Made by a program: the position numbers and the translations under genes. DNA of 64,000 bases, taken from contig OY720349.1 of NCBI GenBank assembly GCA_963082975.1, positions 65,966,501 through 66,030,500 on the forward strand, given 5' to 3'. Below the pieces are notes generated by a model, which did not search any database, was not told the origin of the DNA, and worked only from the letters and a program-made list of their open reading frames with translations. The DNA is from Labia minor (taxonomy: Eukaryota > Arthropoda > Insecta > Dermaptera > Spongiphoridae). Below are positions 47,638 through 57,331 of this stretch, one piece after another. Each line of letters starts with the position of its first letter. Positions within the stretch are counted from its first letter, which is position 1.

Positions 47638-47913
47638 AAAATGATTTACTTATAGCTTGAAAAAAAATATTTTCTTTCTAAAACTGTGAATACGAGTAAA
47701 TAAAATACAAAATTAAATTTTTTTACCAGATTTTGTAAAATGAGTGTTTCATTTACAATACTTTTTTTTTAAATATTTAATATAAAAAAAAATCTTAATG
47801 AAAATTTGTCTTTGAGAGAGTCCGGGGGGGGGGGGGGCGTCATAGGAAGGTGGAGCGGCTAATCAAACCCCCCCTCCCCAGGATCAAATCCTGGTTGCGC
47901 CACTGACTTATTC

Positions 47914-48380
47914 ACAGAAATACTTATTTGATTCCTCGAGTTGGAGAGGCATTGGACATTTTCCCTCTTGGTATAAAAATGGGCGTCGGCGACAAACAAA
48001 TTGTCCTAAAGACTTAAAATATGTCGGATGAGCTTTAATCTTCAGACACCTTGAGAAATGTTGAATTGCTTATAGCGACTTAGAAAACAAAATGAGAAAC
48101 AAAAAGTGTCCTGAGACATCTCTGTCTCCCTTATACATTCAATGAAAAATAACAGAAATAACAAAGATGATCCATTCTTACATTTAATGCCCCCAGAATA
48201 ATAAAAAAAAAAGAAATGCCAAACTACAATTTAACAACTTTTATTTTCATTAATTTATTTTGTAGTTTATACTATTTTGTTTCACTCATAATCACTAAAA
48301 ATAGTTTTGATATTTAAACAAATTTGAGGTCAGCAGGATGAAGGATCAATGAAAGGCCGAAGTGTTTTTTATTTAATCTG
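47914..48380. other. A+T-rich stretch without a recognisable gene
   Basis: Nothing supportable. Confidence 0.55.
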
Positions 48381-48382
48381 GT

Positions 48383-48883
48383 TTATTGTTGATTGATGGG
48401 TTTAGGAGCAGAGGATACAAAGCGTATGTGGTGGTCTCTTAGTGCTAGAAGATGGTCAAAGGTGAGCCGTGGGCGGAGGAGTGCGAAGTCCTCTCTCGGA
48501 GTGCTGCGGAATAACCCTAGGCGGTCGGAGAGCGATGCGGCCGAGTCGGAAGATGGCCGGGGGCGATATGCGTGGACAGGAGGACGACTCGTGGACGATG
48601 AGCGAGTACCGGAGGGTGATCCGTGTACGGCGTACTGGGACCGGAGGATGATCTGTGGACGATGCCCATGGCCCGGAGGGTAGTAAGTGGCTTGCGTAAT
48701 CTCAATCTGCCTACTCCTCGGTAGCCGGAAAGAATAAGAGAGGTATGGCTTACAGAGTCTCAATCTGCCTTCTCTCTGCAAGCCAGGAAGGGAAGGAAGG
48801 GAATGGGTGCTCTGACTGGGCAGCCCAGATCGAGCATGATTGACCGGCCCGCCTCGTGTTGTGAAGCGCCTCCACAAATTCAT
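48383..48883 (-). other. 500-bp G+C-rich island with a 166-codon open frame
   Basis: The most G+C-rich stretch of the window. A minus-strand frame stays open from an ATG at 48881-48883 to 48383, giving a basic, S/R/P-rich protein ('MNLWRRFTTRGGPVNHARSG', later 'SSTSRPPVHAYRPRPSSDS') with no recognisable domain. Two plus-strand frames are also open, as expected in G+C-rich DNA where stops are rare, so translation is unproven. Short internal near-repeats (GGAGGATGATC, GTGGACGATG, GGAGGGTGATC; also TAGTAAGTGGCTT and its CTCAATCTGCCT neighbours twice) suggest decayed tandem structure. It could be a repeat, an exon-rich segment or transferred DNA. Confidence 0.4.
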
Positions 48884-48885
48884 AG

Positions 48886-49102
48886 AATAAAATATATATT
48901 TTTAATTTCAAATTAAAAGTCTAATGTAAAAAAATCATTTGATAATGATAATAATAAAAAAGTGAAAGGATAAATTTTAATACTAAGTAGATTTCTGCTT
49001 ACTCTTAAAATTTTATATGTTCTAATTAAATGGAATAGTAGGTGGTAAATGGTATATGTGTCAAAAATATAAATTGTAAATAGTAGAATTGTTTTTTACA
49101 AA
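48886..49102. other. A+T-rich stretch without a recognisable gene
   Basis: No structured feature seen. Confidence 0.55.
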
Positions 49103-50107
49103 TGAAGACCACAGGGGAAAAACTTGGTAACTCACAATTTCATAATTCTTCAGGAGAGCCATTTTAAGTTTTTCAAGTCATAAAACGGTCTTATAATACA
49201 TAATGATTTACTTTTGTATATATTTTTACCGACCGACGATAGTAAGGGAGGTATTGTTTTCACACCAAATTTCACATGTGGAGATTTTTACATATCTCCA
49301 CGAATCATGCATTTTCTAAACAGAAAAAAGTATTTTTAGCATGATGTCTGTCCGTCCGTCTGTCCGTCCGTCCGTATAGATGTGTACAGCCTGAACGGCT
49401 CAACCGATTTTGATGAAATTTGGTATATTTACTTAATGCATCAGTGGGATGAATTGATCAACTTTTGGTGCAATTCCGGAAACCGGAAGTGGTAGTATTA
49501 GCAATCGACGATAGGAAGGAAAGGGTTATTTTTTATATATCACCACGAATCATGCACTTTGTATTGGTTTTATCCTCGAGAAAAATCATATTTATTAGTT
49601 TTTTCTTGATTTAAAATTATATGACGTCATCCAGCCATTCATGACGTCACAGCCTGGTCTTGCATATATATTATAAATAAAATAAAATTAAAAATGTTTA
49701 TATTTATTATTTATGTATGCCTATCTGTTTTTTATTACATTAATAGATATATTAAAATTATTTGAAATTGTTTCTGTAGCTGGAAATTAATTTATTTCAA
49801 ACCGTCGGTCGGTTCGGACCTGGCCACAGGTCAACTTATTTACTATGTCATATATCTGTACATGTATTTTTATAAAACAGTATATAAAGTTGTTTGTAAA
49901 TAAAATTAAATAATAAAAAATATGTCTTGGACTTAAGTTCTTCCCCTGTATGGAATATTTTCAAATGCTTATCTATCTCTGGAGTTGCCAAATTATTTCC
50001 CAGGATGATTTTACTATCATAAAATACCCTATTTAGTGTATCCTATGACAACAAAATCAGAAAAAAACAAAAATTGGAGTTACCAAGTTTTTCCCCTGTA
50101 GTCTTCA
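49103..50107. mobile_element. Inverted-repeat element J, host of insertion A6
   Basis: About 31-bp inverted ends: TGAAGACCACAGGGGAAAAA at 49103 and its inverse closing at 50107, with one difference (C versus T after GAAGAC). CAGGGG at the core of the end resembles hAT termini, but no clean target duplication is visible. Without A6 (49228-49840) it would be about 390 bp. A third TTCCCCTGTA lies at about 49940-49950. No coding capacity. Confidence 0.6.
49228..49840 (+). mobile_element. Helentron-like element, family A, copy A6
   Basis: Complete copy: TTTTTACCGACCGACGATAG, minisatellite 49345-49376, GTCGGTCGGTTCGGACCTGG, hairpin GACCTGGCCACAGGTC (49817-49832), AACTTATT. About 35 bp around the second half differ from A2 by deletion. 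It sits within element J. Confidence 0.7.
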
Positions 50108-50362
50108 AATGTGATCAAAAATGTAAAAAATACTACAAATATAAGTTGTAAACAAATAATAACATTAATAATAAATTATTGTTATAATAATTTTAGTATT
50201 GAATTAATTATATTTATTTTATGTAAATAAAATAAAAATTTTAAAATATCGTTCCTTTTCTTTTACAATTTATTTTTATTTTTAGTTTCATATGAATTTT
50301 CAACATAATTCAAATTGATTATCAATACATAAATATATAATTATAAAGGGATTAATTTGTAA

Positions 50363-52129
50363 TTATGATATATAGAAGTATACTGGTGTATTATTATTGT
50401 TTGAATTAAGTAAACACATTTCTATAATAAATACGATAAATGAAATAGACAAACCAAAGATTAAAATAAAAAAAACAATTTGTAAATCTATTATAGTGAA
50501 TGATTTAACAGTCGAGTCTTCATTCATCGAATTCATAAATTCTTTGAATACAAACCATTCATTTAAATGATTTTCTAATTGCTGAAGTCCACTTTCTGAA
50601 TAGGAAAGTAATGCCTGGCGAAACTCTTTATCAAATATAAATGGCATAGCATTTAAAGGGAAGGAAGCAATTCTTTCATCTATTACATGTATGTTATCAG
50701 ACAGAAGTGTTACCTTAGAAATCAGGCTATGAAAAATGCTGCAGGGTCCTATGTATGTGAGTGTATTATTCAAAAGACCTTCGAAATTTTCTTTAGAAAA
50801 ATGGTTTTTTTCTTGTAAGTCATTAACCATTGATAATTGATTGCTCATTTCAATTAGTAAGGAATCCCCGCTATATTTAGAACTGTGAGCAAGAAAAAGC
50901 AAGGAACACATAGAAATATATATACATTTGATGGTTAAATTTGCTTCTTTGACATTTATAATTCGTCTCATTGGTGGATATAATAAGGGAACTCGCAAGT
51001 TGGTGTAAAATCTACTTTGAAAAGCTGTGACGGTGATTATTGAGGTTAAGATGAGAATACTTGCTACTAAACGGGTTCTAATGTTTTTTAAATTGCTTAT
51101 CCATGAAATAGGTTGACTTATCATAAGACTTCCAATTTGACAAAAAGAGTCAAAAAAAGAAATATTTTGAGTGATAAAAGACCATACTATTCCAGAGACT
51201 AACCATGCCACAAATATAGACAACCACAAGTCCCATTGGTATAACCTAACAATTGTTTCCCATTTGGGACGTTCCATACCTTTTTTGACAAAAAAGCACA
51301 TTGATACTATAGAATAGGGTTCAGCATCACGGTCTATATCTATTGGTTCAACGGCAATTCCATTTAAAATTGAATTAATCCCTCGATTTTTTTCTTCAAT
51401 CATTACAGTGATATTCCACTTTTCACATAAATATTCTCTAAGAATTTTAAATTCATAATTTTCTTTAATATCAATCAAAGTAGAATTAAAATCTTCAAGT
51501 TTTGTAGCAAAAAACACTTCTGCTCCATTTAAATTTGGTTTCTTATTAAAATAAGCTTGTTCGATTTTTTTAATTTTTCTTCCTCCAGATTCAAGCCAAG
51601 GTTCATAAGTCCAAAGTTGATATTTCTCAGTGCAATTTTGATGAAACTCAATAATAATTATAGTTTGAAACAAATAAGCAGCCGTGAAGTTACCAAAAAC
51701 TTTTTTATTGTATTGCTCTTTTGAACATATTTTAACCTGGAACGTTAAATCAATATATATAATAATTTTATTTCTTGGATGTGGCATTACAGTGTTTTCT
51801 ATATAAAAAAAATCCACATATAAAACATTGATTTCACTTGCAGGCTTCATTTTATGTTCTTCATTTGCAATTACTACCGTTGGATAGTTTATACTTATCA
51901 TATGACACAGTTCTTTCCAGTATATATATTTTGTATCTGATTTATCTACAATATAAACCTCTTTGTTCAAATAAAAATGTTGTCTTGAGATATTTAATAA
52001 AAAATCAAAATTTTTTTCTTTCGTAGATATTATTTGGTTGTTTAGTGAATTTACAATCAATCCAATAAAGATCAGAAACATAAACAAAAGCTTTTGCTGT
52101 TTAAATGTTGAAAATATATTCATATACAT
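50363..52129 (-). CDS. Divergent ionotropic receptor, intact and intronless (IR-2)
   Basis: 588 residues. A signal-anchor-like hydrophobic stretch (12-29) is followed by 'FDFLLNISRQHFYLNKEVYI', almost the same as in IR-3. Conserved blocks are 'PRNKIIIYIDL' (118-128), 'LWTYEPW' (172-178), 'YFNKKPNLNGAEV' (193-205), 'YLCEKWNI' (233-240) and 'KKGMERPKWE' (282-291). TM1 is about 300-320, the pore segment 'FCQIGSLMISQPIS' 329-342, TM2 about 352-371, then 'FYTNLRVPLL', and TM3 about 549-571. A likely odorant or taste receptor channel subunit. Met-4 is an alternative start. TTTATT at 50269-50274 and 50275-50280 gives AATAAA signals about 85-95 nt after the stop. It is head-to-head with IR-3. Confidence 0.92.
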   Translation of the reverse strand: MYMNIFSTFKQQKLLFMFLIFIGLIVNSLNNQIISTKEKNFDFLLNISRQHFYLNKEVYIVDKSDTKYIYWKELCHMISINYPTVVIANEEHKMKPASEINVLYVDFFYIENTVMPHPRNKIIIYIDLTFQVKICSKEQYNKKVFGNFTAAYLFQTIIIIEFHQNCTEKYQLWTYEPWLESGGRKIKKIEQAYFNKKPNLNGAEVFFATKLEDFNSTLIDIKENYEFKILREYLCEKWNITVMIEEKNRGINSILNGIAVEPIDIDRDAEPYSIVSMCFFVKKGMERPKWETIVRLYQWDLWLSIFVAWLVSGIVWSFITQNISFFDSFCQIGSLMISQPISWISNLKNIRTRLVASILILTSIITVTAFQSRFYTNLRVPLLYPPMRRIINVKEANLTIKCIYISMCSLLFLAHSSKYSGDSLLIEMSNQLSMVNDLQEKNHFSKENFEGLLNNTLTYIGPCSIFHSLISKVTLLSDNIHVIDERIASFPLNAMPFIFDKEFRQALLSYSESGLQQLENHLNEWFVFKEFMNSMNEDSTVKSFTIIDLQIVFFILIFGLSISFIVFIIEMCLLNSNNNNTPVYFYIS

Positions 52130-52256
52130 TCTTAAAAGTTTTACAATAACTGATATGTATTAATATGTTTACAGTTAAAGTAAGCTAATAAAAAATTTTC
52201 ATATAATGTAGTAATTATATCCACATATAATTATTCTCTGGTGAATATTTTTAAAT

Positions 52257-52297
<41 letters not shown>

Positions 52298-53180
52298 TTA
52301 CTATAATCATATTTTTATTTTTTTATTTTGGTGATATTTCATATTTTAATCTACTAAATAGTCATTTTATAGGAAACGAACCTTTTATGGTAAATTAAAG
52401 CAATTTCACTTAGGGATTTTAAATATTAATAGATATAATTATGAATTATTACATTGATAGTTTTCATAACTAATTCGTAGTAATCATAATATAGACTTTT
52501 GAATGTTTATCTATTTTTAAATTATAATATGAGAATGAATTTTTTTATTTTATAATAATAATTCATATTTAATTATGATTAATATTAAATCAATATATTT
52601 AATTTTATTTAATATATATAGTCTACTGATTTATTTAGTGCCATTTGAGATGTTTAGCAATTAAAATATTTAAAATATAGACATATAAATTAAGAAAAGA
52701 ATTTTAACAAATTACTAATTTTTTAAATTTATAATTTATTAAACTCAATTATCCAACTCTATGTTAATTTGTTAACAATTATAACAAAAATAATAATAAA
52801 AAACAATTTGGTATTCGAAGTAGTTTACCTAAGTGTTTACTATAGATTCATGCTTAAAATAACTCGAGTTTTTAAGATTTTAGATTTATCTACATATCTA
52901 CAATAGAGATATATCTCTAGATCCATATAAAGAAATTTAATAGAATATCAAATTTTTTTCTATAATCATTATTTAGGTGTTCGGTGATTTTACTATCAAT
53001 TCAATAAAAATCAATTTAGTCAAAAAAATTATTTTATTTAGTAAGATTTCTGCCTTCCTCTTTGTACGGTTTGTTTAGGCTACATTTAACTATTATAATT
53101 AGTATTAAACTTAATTCTATAAGATACAAATAGAATATTAAGATATCACAATTATATCATAATACATTACAAAGATAAAT
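52130..53180. promoter_or_regulatory. Divergent intergenic region between IR-2 and IR-3, left half
   Basis: Upstream of IR-2. Holds an (AT)n tract at 52258-52293. No specific promoter element can be asserted. With the degraded gene at 53.2-53.8 kb it separates the two IR starts by 2.0 kb, so separate promoters are as likely as a shared one. Confidence 0.35.
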
Positions 53181-53192
53181 TTATTTTGTTTA

Positions 53193-53830
53193 TTTTTCCT
53201 TTTCAATTATTTGAAGAAACTCGCACCATTTAGTCTTTATATCGAGATTAAATTGGTCTAATATATTATAATTGTCCTTTTCCCATAACGTTCTTTGGTG
53301 TCTTGTCTCAATTTTTTCCATTGGTCGGTAACGTGTAGGTATGTCTATTTTTGTGCCTGTCAGTAAATGATACCAAGTATTATAGTCTTCCTCACAGTAT
53401 TTTAAATATATTATATTTTCCTTGTCTATTTATACTTCTCATTCGAGTATTTTTGTTTTTTTCTGAATGTCTGTTGTTTGTCAGATAATCTTTTACCTTT
53501 ATTATGTCTTTTAAATGTCTATATGGAGGGTATAAAGTCAGATTTTGATATTGTCTATACTTAATTGTCCCAAGCTACTTTCAAAATATCCACCAGTTGT
53601 TAAATTATTAAAGCTTTGGTGCCTATTTTTATTTATAAGGGAATTTTGTAAATAAAACCACATATTGATAAAATTGTTAATTGCTTTTGCTATGCCATTT
53701 CTACTAGCTAAGTCTTAACAGATCTAAAATTATTCACATTTATTAGATACCCCATAACTTTTTTAAATATTATAACTGTGAGATATTTTTCATAATAATA
53801 CTTACTTATTATCTTTTTATTAATAAATAA
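53193..53830 (-). pseudogene. Unidentified degraded gene between two receptors
   Basis: Three successive minus-strand frames are coding-like and adjoin each other. 53193-53410 ends in TAA and includes 'YCEEDYNTWYHLLTGTKI' and 'RYRPMEKIETRHQRTLWEKD'. About 53410-53560 includes 'LTLYPPYRHLKDIIKVKD'. About 53560-53720 includes 'FINMWFYLQNSLINKN' and 'LTTGGYFESSLGQLSIDN'. A remnant upstream to about 53830 reads 'KKVMGYLINVNNFRSV'. Each switch occurs where one frame stops and the next opens, as expected of frameshift decay of one gene at least 200 codons long. I do not recognise the family, so no function is given. It is not similar to the receptors. Confidence 0.5.
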
Positions 53831-54131
53831 ATTTAAAAGTGAAAATAGATAAACTACTAACAGTATATAATAATATAATCAATTAGAAAAGACATATATG
53901 TATATAACCAAAAAAAAGTTTCCAATTAAGTAAATTAATATTTTTAATAAAAAACAAAACACAAATATTGATTAAAGGATAATAAAAGACAATTTTTTTA
54001 ATATTTAATGTCAGAATCATTTGACAATAATAAATTATTGGTTTAATTAATTACCAGCTTTTAATTTATTTTCAATTGTGAAGAACATTTGTTATACAAA
54101 GATCATTTAATTTAGAACATTTAATCCTAAT

Positions 54132-55832
54132 ATGAGTTTGTTAAAAATTTTTATTCTTCTTGGATTAATTATAAAATTACTAAATGCCCAATTAATAGTT
54201 ATGAAAGAAAAAAAGTTTGATTTTTTATTAAATATCTCCAAAGAACATTTTTATTTAGATAAAGAGACATATATTGTGGATAAATCAAAAGTAAAATATT
54301 TATTCGTAAAAGAACTGTGTCGAGTGTTGAGTGAATTTTGGCCAATTGTTGTGGATGTCTCAACAGTCCAGATTTATCGAAGAGAGATCAATGTGTTATT
54401 TGTGGATATTTTTGACATTCCTTATGAATATGAAAAATTACATCCAAGAAATAAAATTATAATTTATGTGGATTTAACGGATCAAATTAAAATATGTAAA
54501 AAAGAACAATACAACCAAATAATTAAAAATTATAATTTGTTTCAGGCAATCATTCTTTATGAGTTTCATGAAAATTGCAGAAAATCTTATGAACTTTGGA
54601 CTTATGAGCCTTGGCTCGCAACTGAAGGAAGAAAAATTAACAAAATTAAAGATGCTTATTTTAATAAGAAACCAAACTTTAATGGAGCAGAAGTGTATTT
54701 TATTACAAAACCTGGTGATATAAATTCTTCCTTGATTAAGATTAATGAAAATTATGAATTTAAAATACTAAGGGAATATTTATGTGAAAAGTGGAATATC
54801 ACTTTGTTAACTGAAGAAAATCATACGCTAATTGACTCACTTCTAAATGTGATTGCCAGTGAACCATCAATACTAACATTACTTCCATATGCAAGCGATT
54901 CTTATTCACTAGAACCAATATGTTGCCTAGTCAAAAAAGGCGATGAACGTCCAAAGTGGGAAACTATTTCGAAATGTTTCCAGTGGTCATTATGGTTGGC
55001 TTTATTTGTGGTTTGGTTAATCTCTGGAATGGTTTGGTGGCTTATCAAACAAGATATTTCTATTTTAGAGTCATTCTGGCAGGTGGGCTCTCTAATTGTG
55101 TCCCATCCTATTTCATCGGTGAGCAATATACGTTGCAACAGAATTCGCATTGTAACTGGTATTCTGATCTTAACATCAATAATTATTGTGACAGCTTTTC
55201 AAAGTAAACTTTACACCAACTTACGAGTTCCCTTATTAAATCCACCAATGACACAAATTAAAGATATTAATATAGCAAATCTAACTATCAGATGTAGATT
55301 TACTCTTCTTTGTATGATGTTATTTTCTAATAAATTAATGAATAATAGTCTTGATGAAATAAGAGATCCATTATTTGTTAGAATGTCCACTCAATATTCA
55401 ATTCCTTATAACATCGATGGAAATATAGATTTTTCTACTGAAATTGATTTAGAAGGTATTCTTAATCAAACAGTAGCATACATAGCACCCTGCAGTTTAT
55501 CTCAAAACGTGATTTCCAAGGATCCATTTTTATCTGACCAAATACATACAATTGAAGAAAGAATTGGTTCTTTTCCTTTATTTATATCTCCTTTTCCTTT
55601 TGATAAGAACTTTACTCAAGCACTCTTTTATTATATAGAGAGTGGACTTCACAATTGGGAGTTCCAAAGAAAAGAATGGTTGAAATTTTTTAAATATTTA
55701 TTGAATATGCAAAAATTCAAACCCTTGAAATCCTTCTCTTTAGAAGATTTACAAATTGTCTTTTATTTTCTGATCATTGGTTGGTTTTTCTCTTTATTCA
55801 CATTTATTGTAGAATTGTATTTTTCTAGTTAA
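54132..55832 (+). CDS. Divergent ionotropic receptor, intact and intronless (IR-3)
   Basis: 566 residues. Signal peptide 1-19 (hydrophobic, ending LLNA-Q). Blocks: 'FDFLLNISKEHFYLDKETYI' (29-48), 'PRNKIIIYVDL' (105-115), 'LWTYEPW' (155-161), 'YFNKKPNFNGAEV' (176-188), 'YLCEKWNI' (216-223), 'KKGDERPKWE' (268-277). TM1 285-305, pore segment 'FWQVGSLIVSHPIS' (315-328), TM2 338-357, 'YTNLRVPLL' (361-369), second ligand-binding lobe to about 535, TM3 541-561. The start is chosen at the first Met, which gives a complete signal peptide. AATAAA at 55871-55876 with a GT-rich tail is a good poly(A) site 39 nt past the stop. Closest in the window to IR-2. Role inferred: chemosensory cation-channel subunit. 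Confidence 0.92.
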   Translation: MSLLKIFILLGLIIKLLNAQLIVMKEKKFDFLLNISKEHFYLDKETYIVDKSKVKYLFVKELCRVLSEFWPIVVDVSTVQIYRREINVLFVDIFDIPYEYEKLHPRNKIIIYVDLTDQIKICKKEQYNQIIKNYNLFQAIILYEFHENCRKSYELWTYEPWLATEGRKINKIKDAYFNKKPNFNGAEVYFITKPGDINSSLIKINENYEFKILREYLCEKWNITLLTEENHTLIDSLLNVIASEPSILTLLPYASDSYSLEPICCLVKKGDERPKWETISKCFQWSLWLALFVVWLISGMVWWLIKQDISILESFWQVGSLIVSHPISSVSNIRCNRIRIVTGILILTSIIIVTAFQSKLYTNLRVPLLNPPMTQIKDINIANLTIRCRFTLLCMMLFSNKLMNNSLDEIRDPLFVRMSTQYSIPYNIDGNIDFSTEIDLEGILNQTVAYIAPCSLSQNVISKDPFLSDQIHTIEERIGSFPLFISPFPFDKNFTQALFYYIESGLHNWEFQRKEWLKFFKYLLNMQKFKPLKSFSLEDLQIVFYFLIIGWFFSLFTFIVELYFSS

Positions 55833-55870
55833 ATAATTTCAAATTTATTAGAATTAGATTAGTAATGTCA

Positions 55871-55876
55871 AATAAA
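55871..55876 (+). terminator. Poly(A) signal of IR-3
   Basis: AATAAA 39 nt after the stop codon, followed by TTGTTTGAGTG, a G/T-rich downstream element. Confidence 0.5.
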
Positions 55877-56040
55877 TTGTTTGAGTGAAAGCTATTTAAC
55901 TGCTGTTTACGATCTCTCCCTACCTCTCGACGACTTTTCTAGAAAATTCGTCCGGTCTTGTATCTAAGAAGTTTTTGAGTCAGTTTTTAATGTACATCGT
56001 CTTCTACTGCTCAAATTTGGTTTTATATAGAGCGGGAAAG

Positions 56041-56102
56041 ATGGTGCAAGGTTCAAAGAATACGGAGGATACTGCTATTCGAGCTCTTGAATTGTTAAAG
56101 AA
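56041..56102 (+). CDS. Candidate first coding exon, 20 codons
   Basis: ATG in good context (GGGAAAGATGG) opens 'MVQGSKNTEDTAIRALELLK' and meets a consensus donor AA|GTAAGG. The surrounding 55890-56300 is less A+T-rich than the flanks and has several CpGs, suiting a promoter, 5' leader and start of intron 1. The helical, charged peptide is not recognised. Its phase (two bases left over) does not match the cysteine-rich exon at 61174, so the two are not shown to belong together. The family C element C2 begins 290 bp downstream, within the putative intron. Confidence 0.38.
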
Positions 56103-56394
56103 GTAAGGTTTGACTTCTCACTCGAGTATTTTCATCTGAATAGCCTCACTCACGCGCTGTAGCTTGGCTTATTTGACAATTCTCCTCCCTAAAAGATGTT
56201 TTCAGACTCTTTTCATCAAATTAGGAAACGACTTCCGCTGCGAGACATTTTTGAACTTTGAAAGCAATTTCCGCGTGCTGTAAATTCGCCTCTGATGTCA
56301 GAAAATGTAACATTTATATTTACTAGAAAAATATAGTAAACATAATTTTTGCTCGTCTGGTTTTATATTGTCGAAAAAAATTGTTTAAATTTTT

Positions 56395-56529
56395 ACTTTC
56401 CCGCATACTTCGTATAAGGGAAGTATTGGAATCGTCAAAAATTTCGACTTCGAGATTTCGATAGATCTTGACGTTTTAGACCTCCCTGAGTCGGAAAATA
56501 CCATTTTTCGAATTATGTCTGTGTGTGTG

Positions 56530-56560
<31 letters not shown>

Positions 56561-57008
56561 TGTCTGTGAGCAAATTTACTCAAAAACTAATCAAGCTAGG
56601 ACTTCGAAATTTGGTACACCGATATTATTCACAGTTTATAGATTTCTATCAAAATTTCGTCAAAATCGGTGAACCGGAAGTGGTACTTTACCTACACTGG
56701 TTGCGTTTACCTTTCAAGTAAAGTACCAGTTTGCTTCGAGATATTTGCTTCATATTTTGTAGATAGATTTAAAAATATGAAAAAAATTCAGATACCAAAT
56801 TTCATCATGATCTGACTACCGGAAGTGACATTTTACCTATACAAGTAGCGTTAGGTGTAAATTATAAATATATATAATAGTGTTAAACCATTTTACTTTA
56901 TAATTTAAATTAATTAGTTTGTTTATTTTTATTGTTGTTAAAACATAATAATAATAATAACCTAATTTTCTATTTATATGCGGGAAAGTCTAGGGGAGGA
57001 CACTCCCG
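56395..57008 (+). mobile_element. Helentron-like element, family C, copy C2
   Basis: Nearly identical to C1: TTTTTACTTTCCCGCATACT, (TG)n/(TATG)n repeats at 56518-56560, TATGCGGGAAAGT and the hairpin GGGAG-GACA-CTCCC, ending CCCG before a T run. The high identity between copies 11 kb apart points to recent activity. Confidence 0.7.
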
Positions 57009-57331
57009 AATTTTTTACTTTCAATAAAATAATTATATATTATAAATTATCAATTATAAATTATAAATTTATTTTTAATAAAATAAAATGACAATAGAAA
57101 AATCAAAGTGTTTTCAGTTATGAATAATAACTCAACTAATAAATATTGTATGTTAAATAAAAGAAAATTTATAATACTTGTAATATTCAATGTGTTTTCA
57201 ACAAAATCTTATTTTAATAAATCATAATATTTAAGAAGATTATTTATTATTAAATATAATTTGTACAAAATATCAATTTCGTTTTATTACCATATAATAC
57301 ATTTTCCTATACGAAAATATGTATATTTGAC

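Larger units (their letters stand above)
46237..47905 (+). mobile_element. hAT-type element E1 with perfect 8-bp target duplication
   Basis: CAGTGGCGCAACCAGG at the left and CCTGGTTGCGCCACTG at the right are perfect 16-bp inverted ends. ACTTATTC flanks both sides (46229-46236 and 47906-47913). Subterminal G and C homopolymers occur at both ends (46249-46287; 47823-47838 and 47868-47880). The 1.67 kb interior carries a MULE-like coding fragment (about 46690-46930) and the family D copy D2 (47167-47637). No hAT transposase is present, so mobility must have been provided in trans. Confidence 0.85.

Noticed and set aside
48393-48705. Additional open frames in the G+C-rich island
   Set aside because: Stops are rare in G+C-rich DNA; no frame has distinguishing support beyond the longest one.
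54902-55207. Extra open frames on both strands inside IR-3 (also within IR-1 and IR-2)
   Set aside because: Shadow frames of the intact receptor genes.
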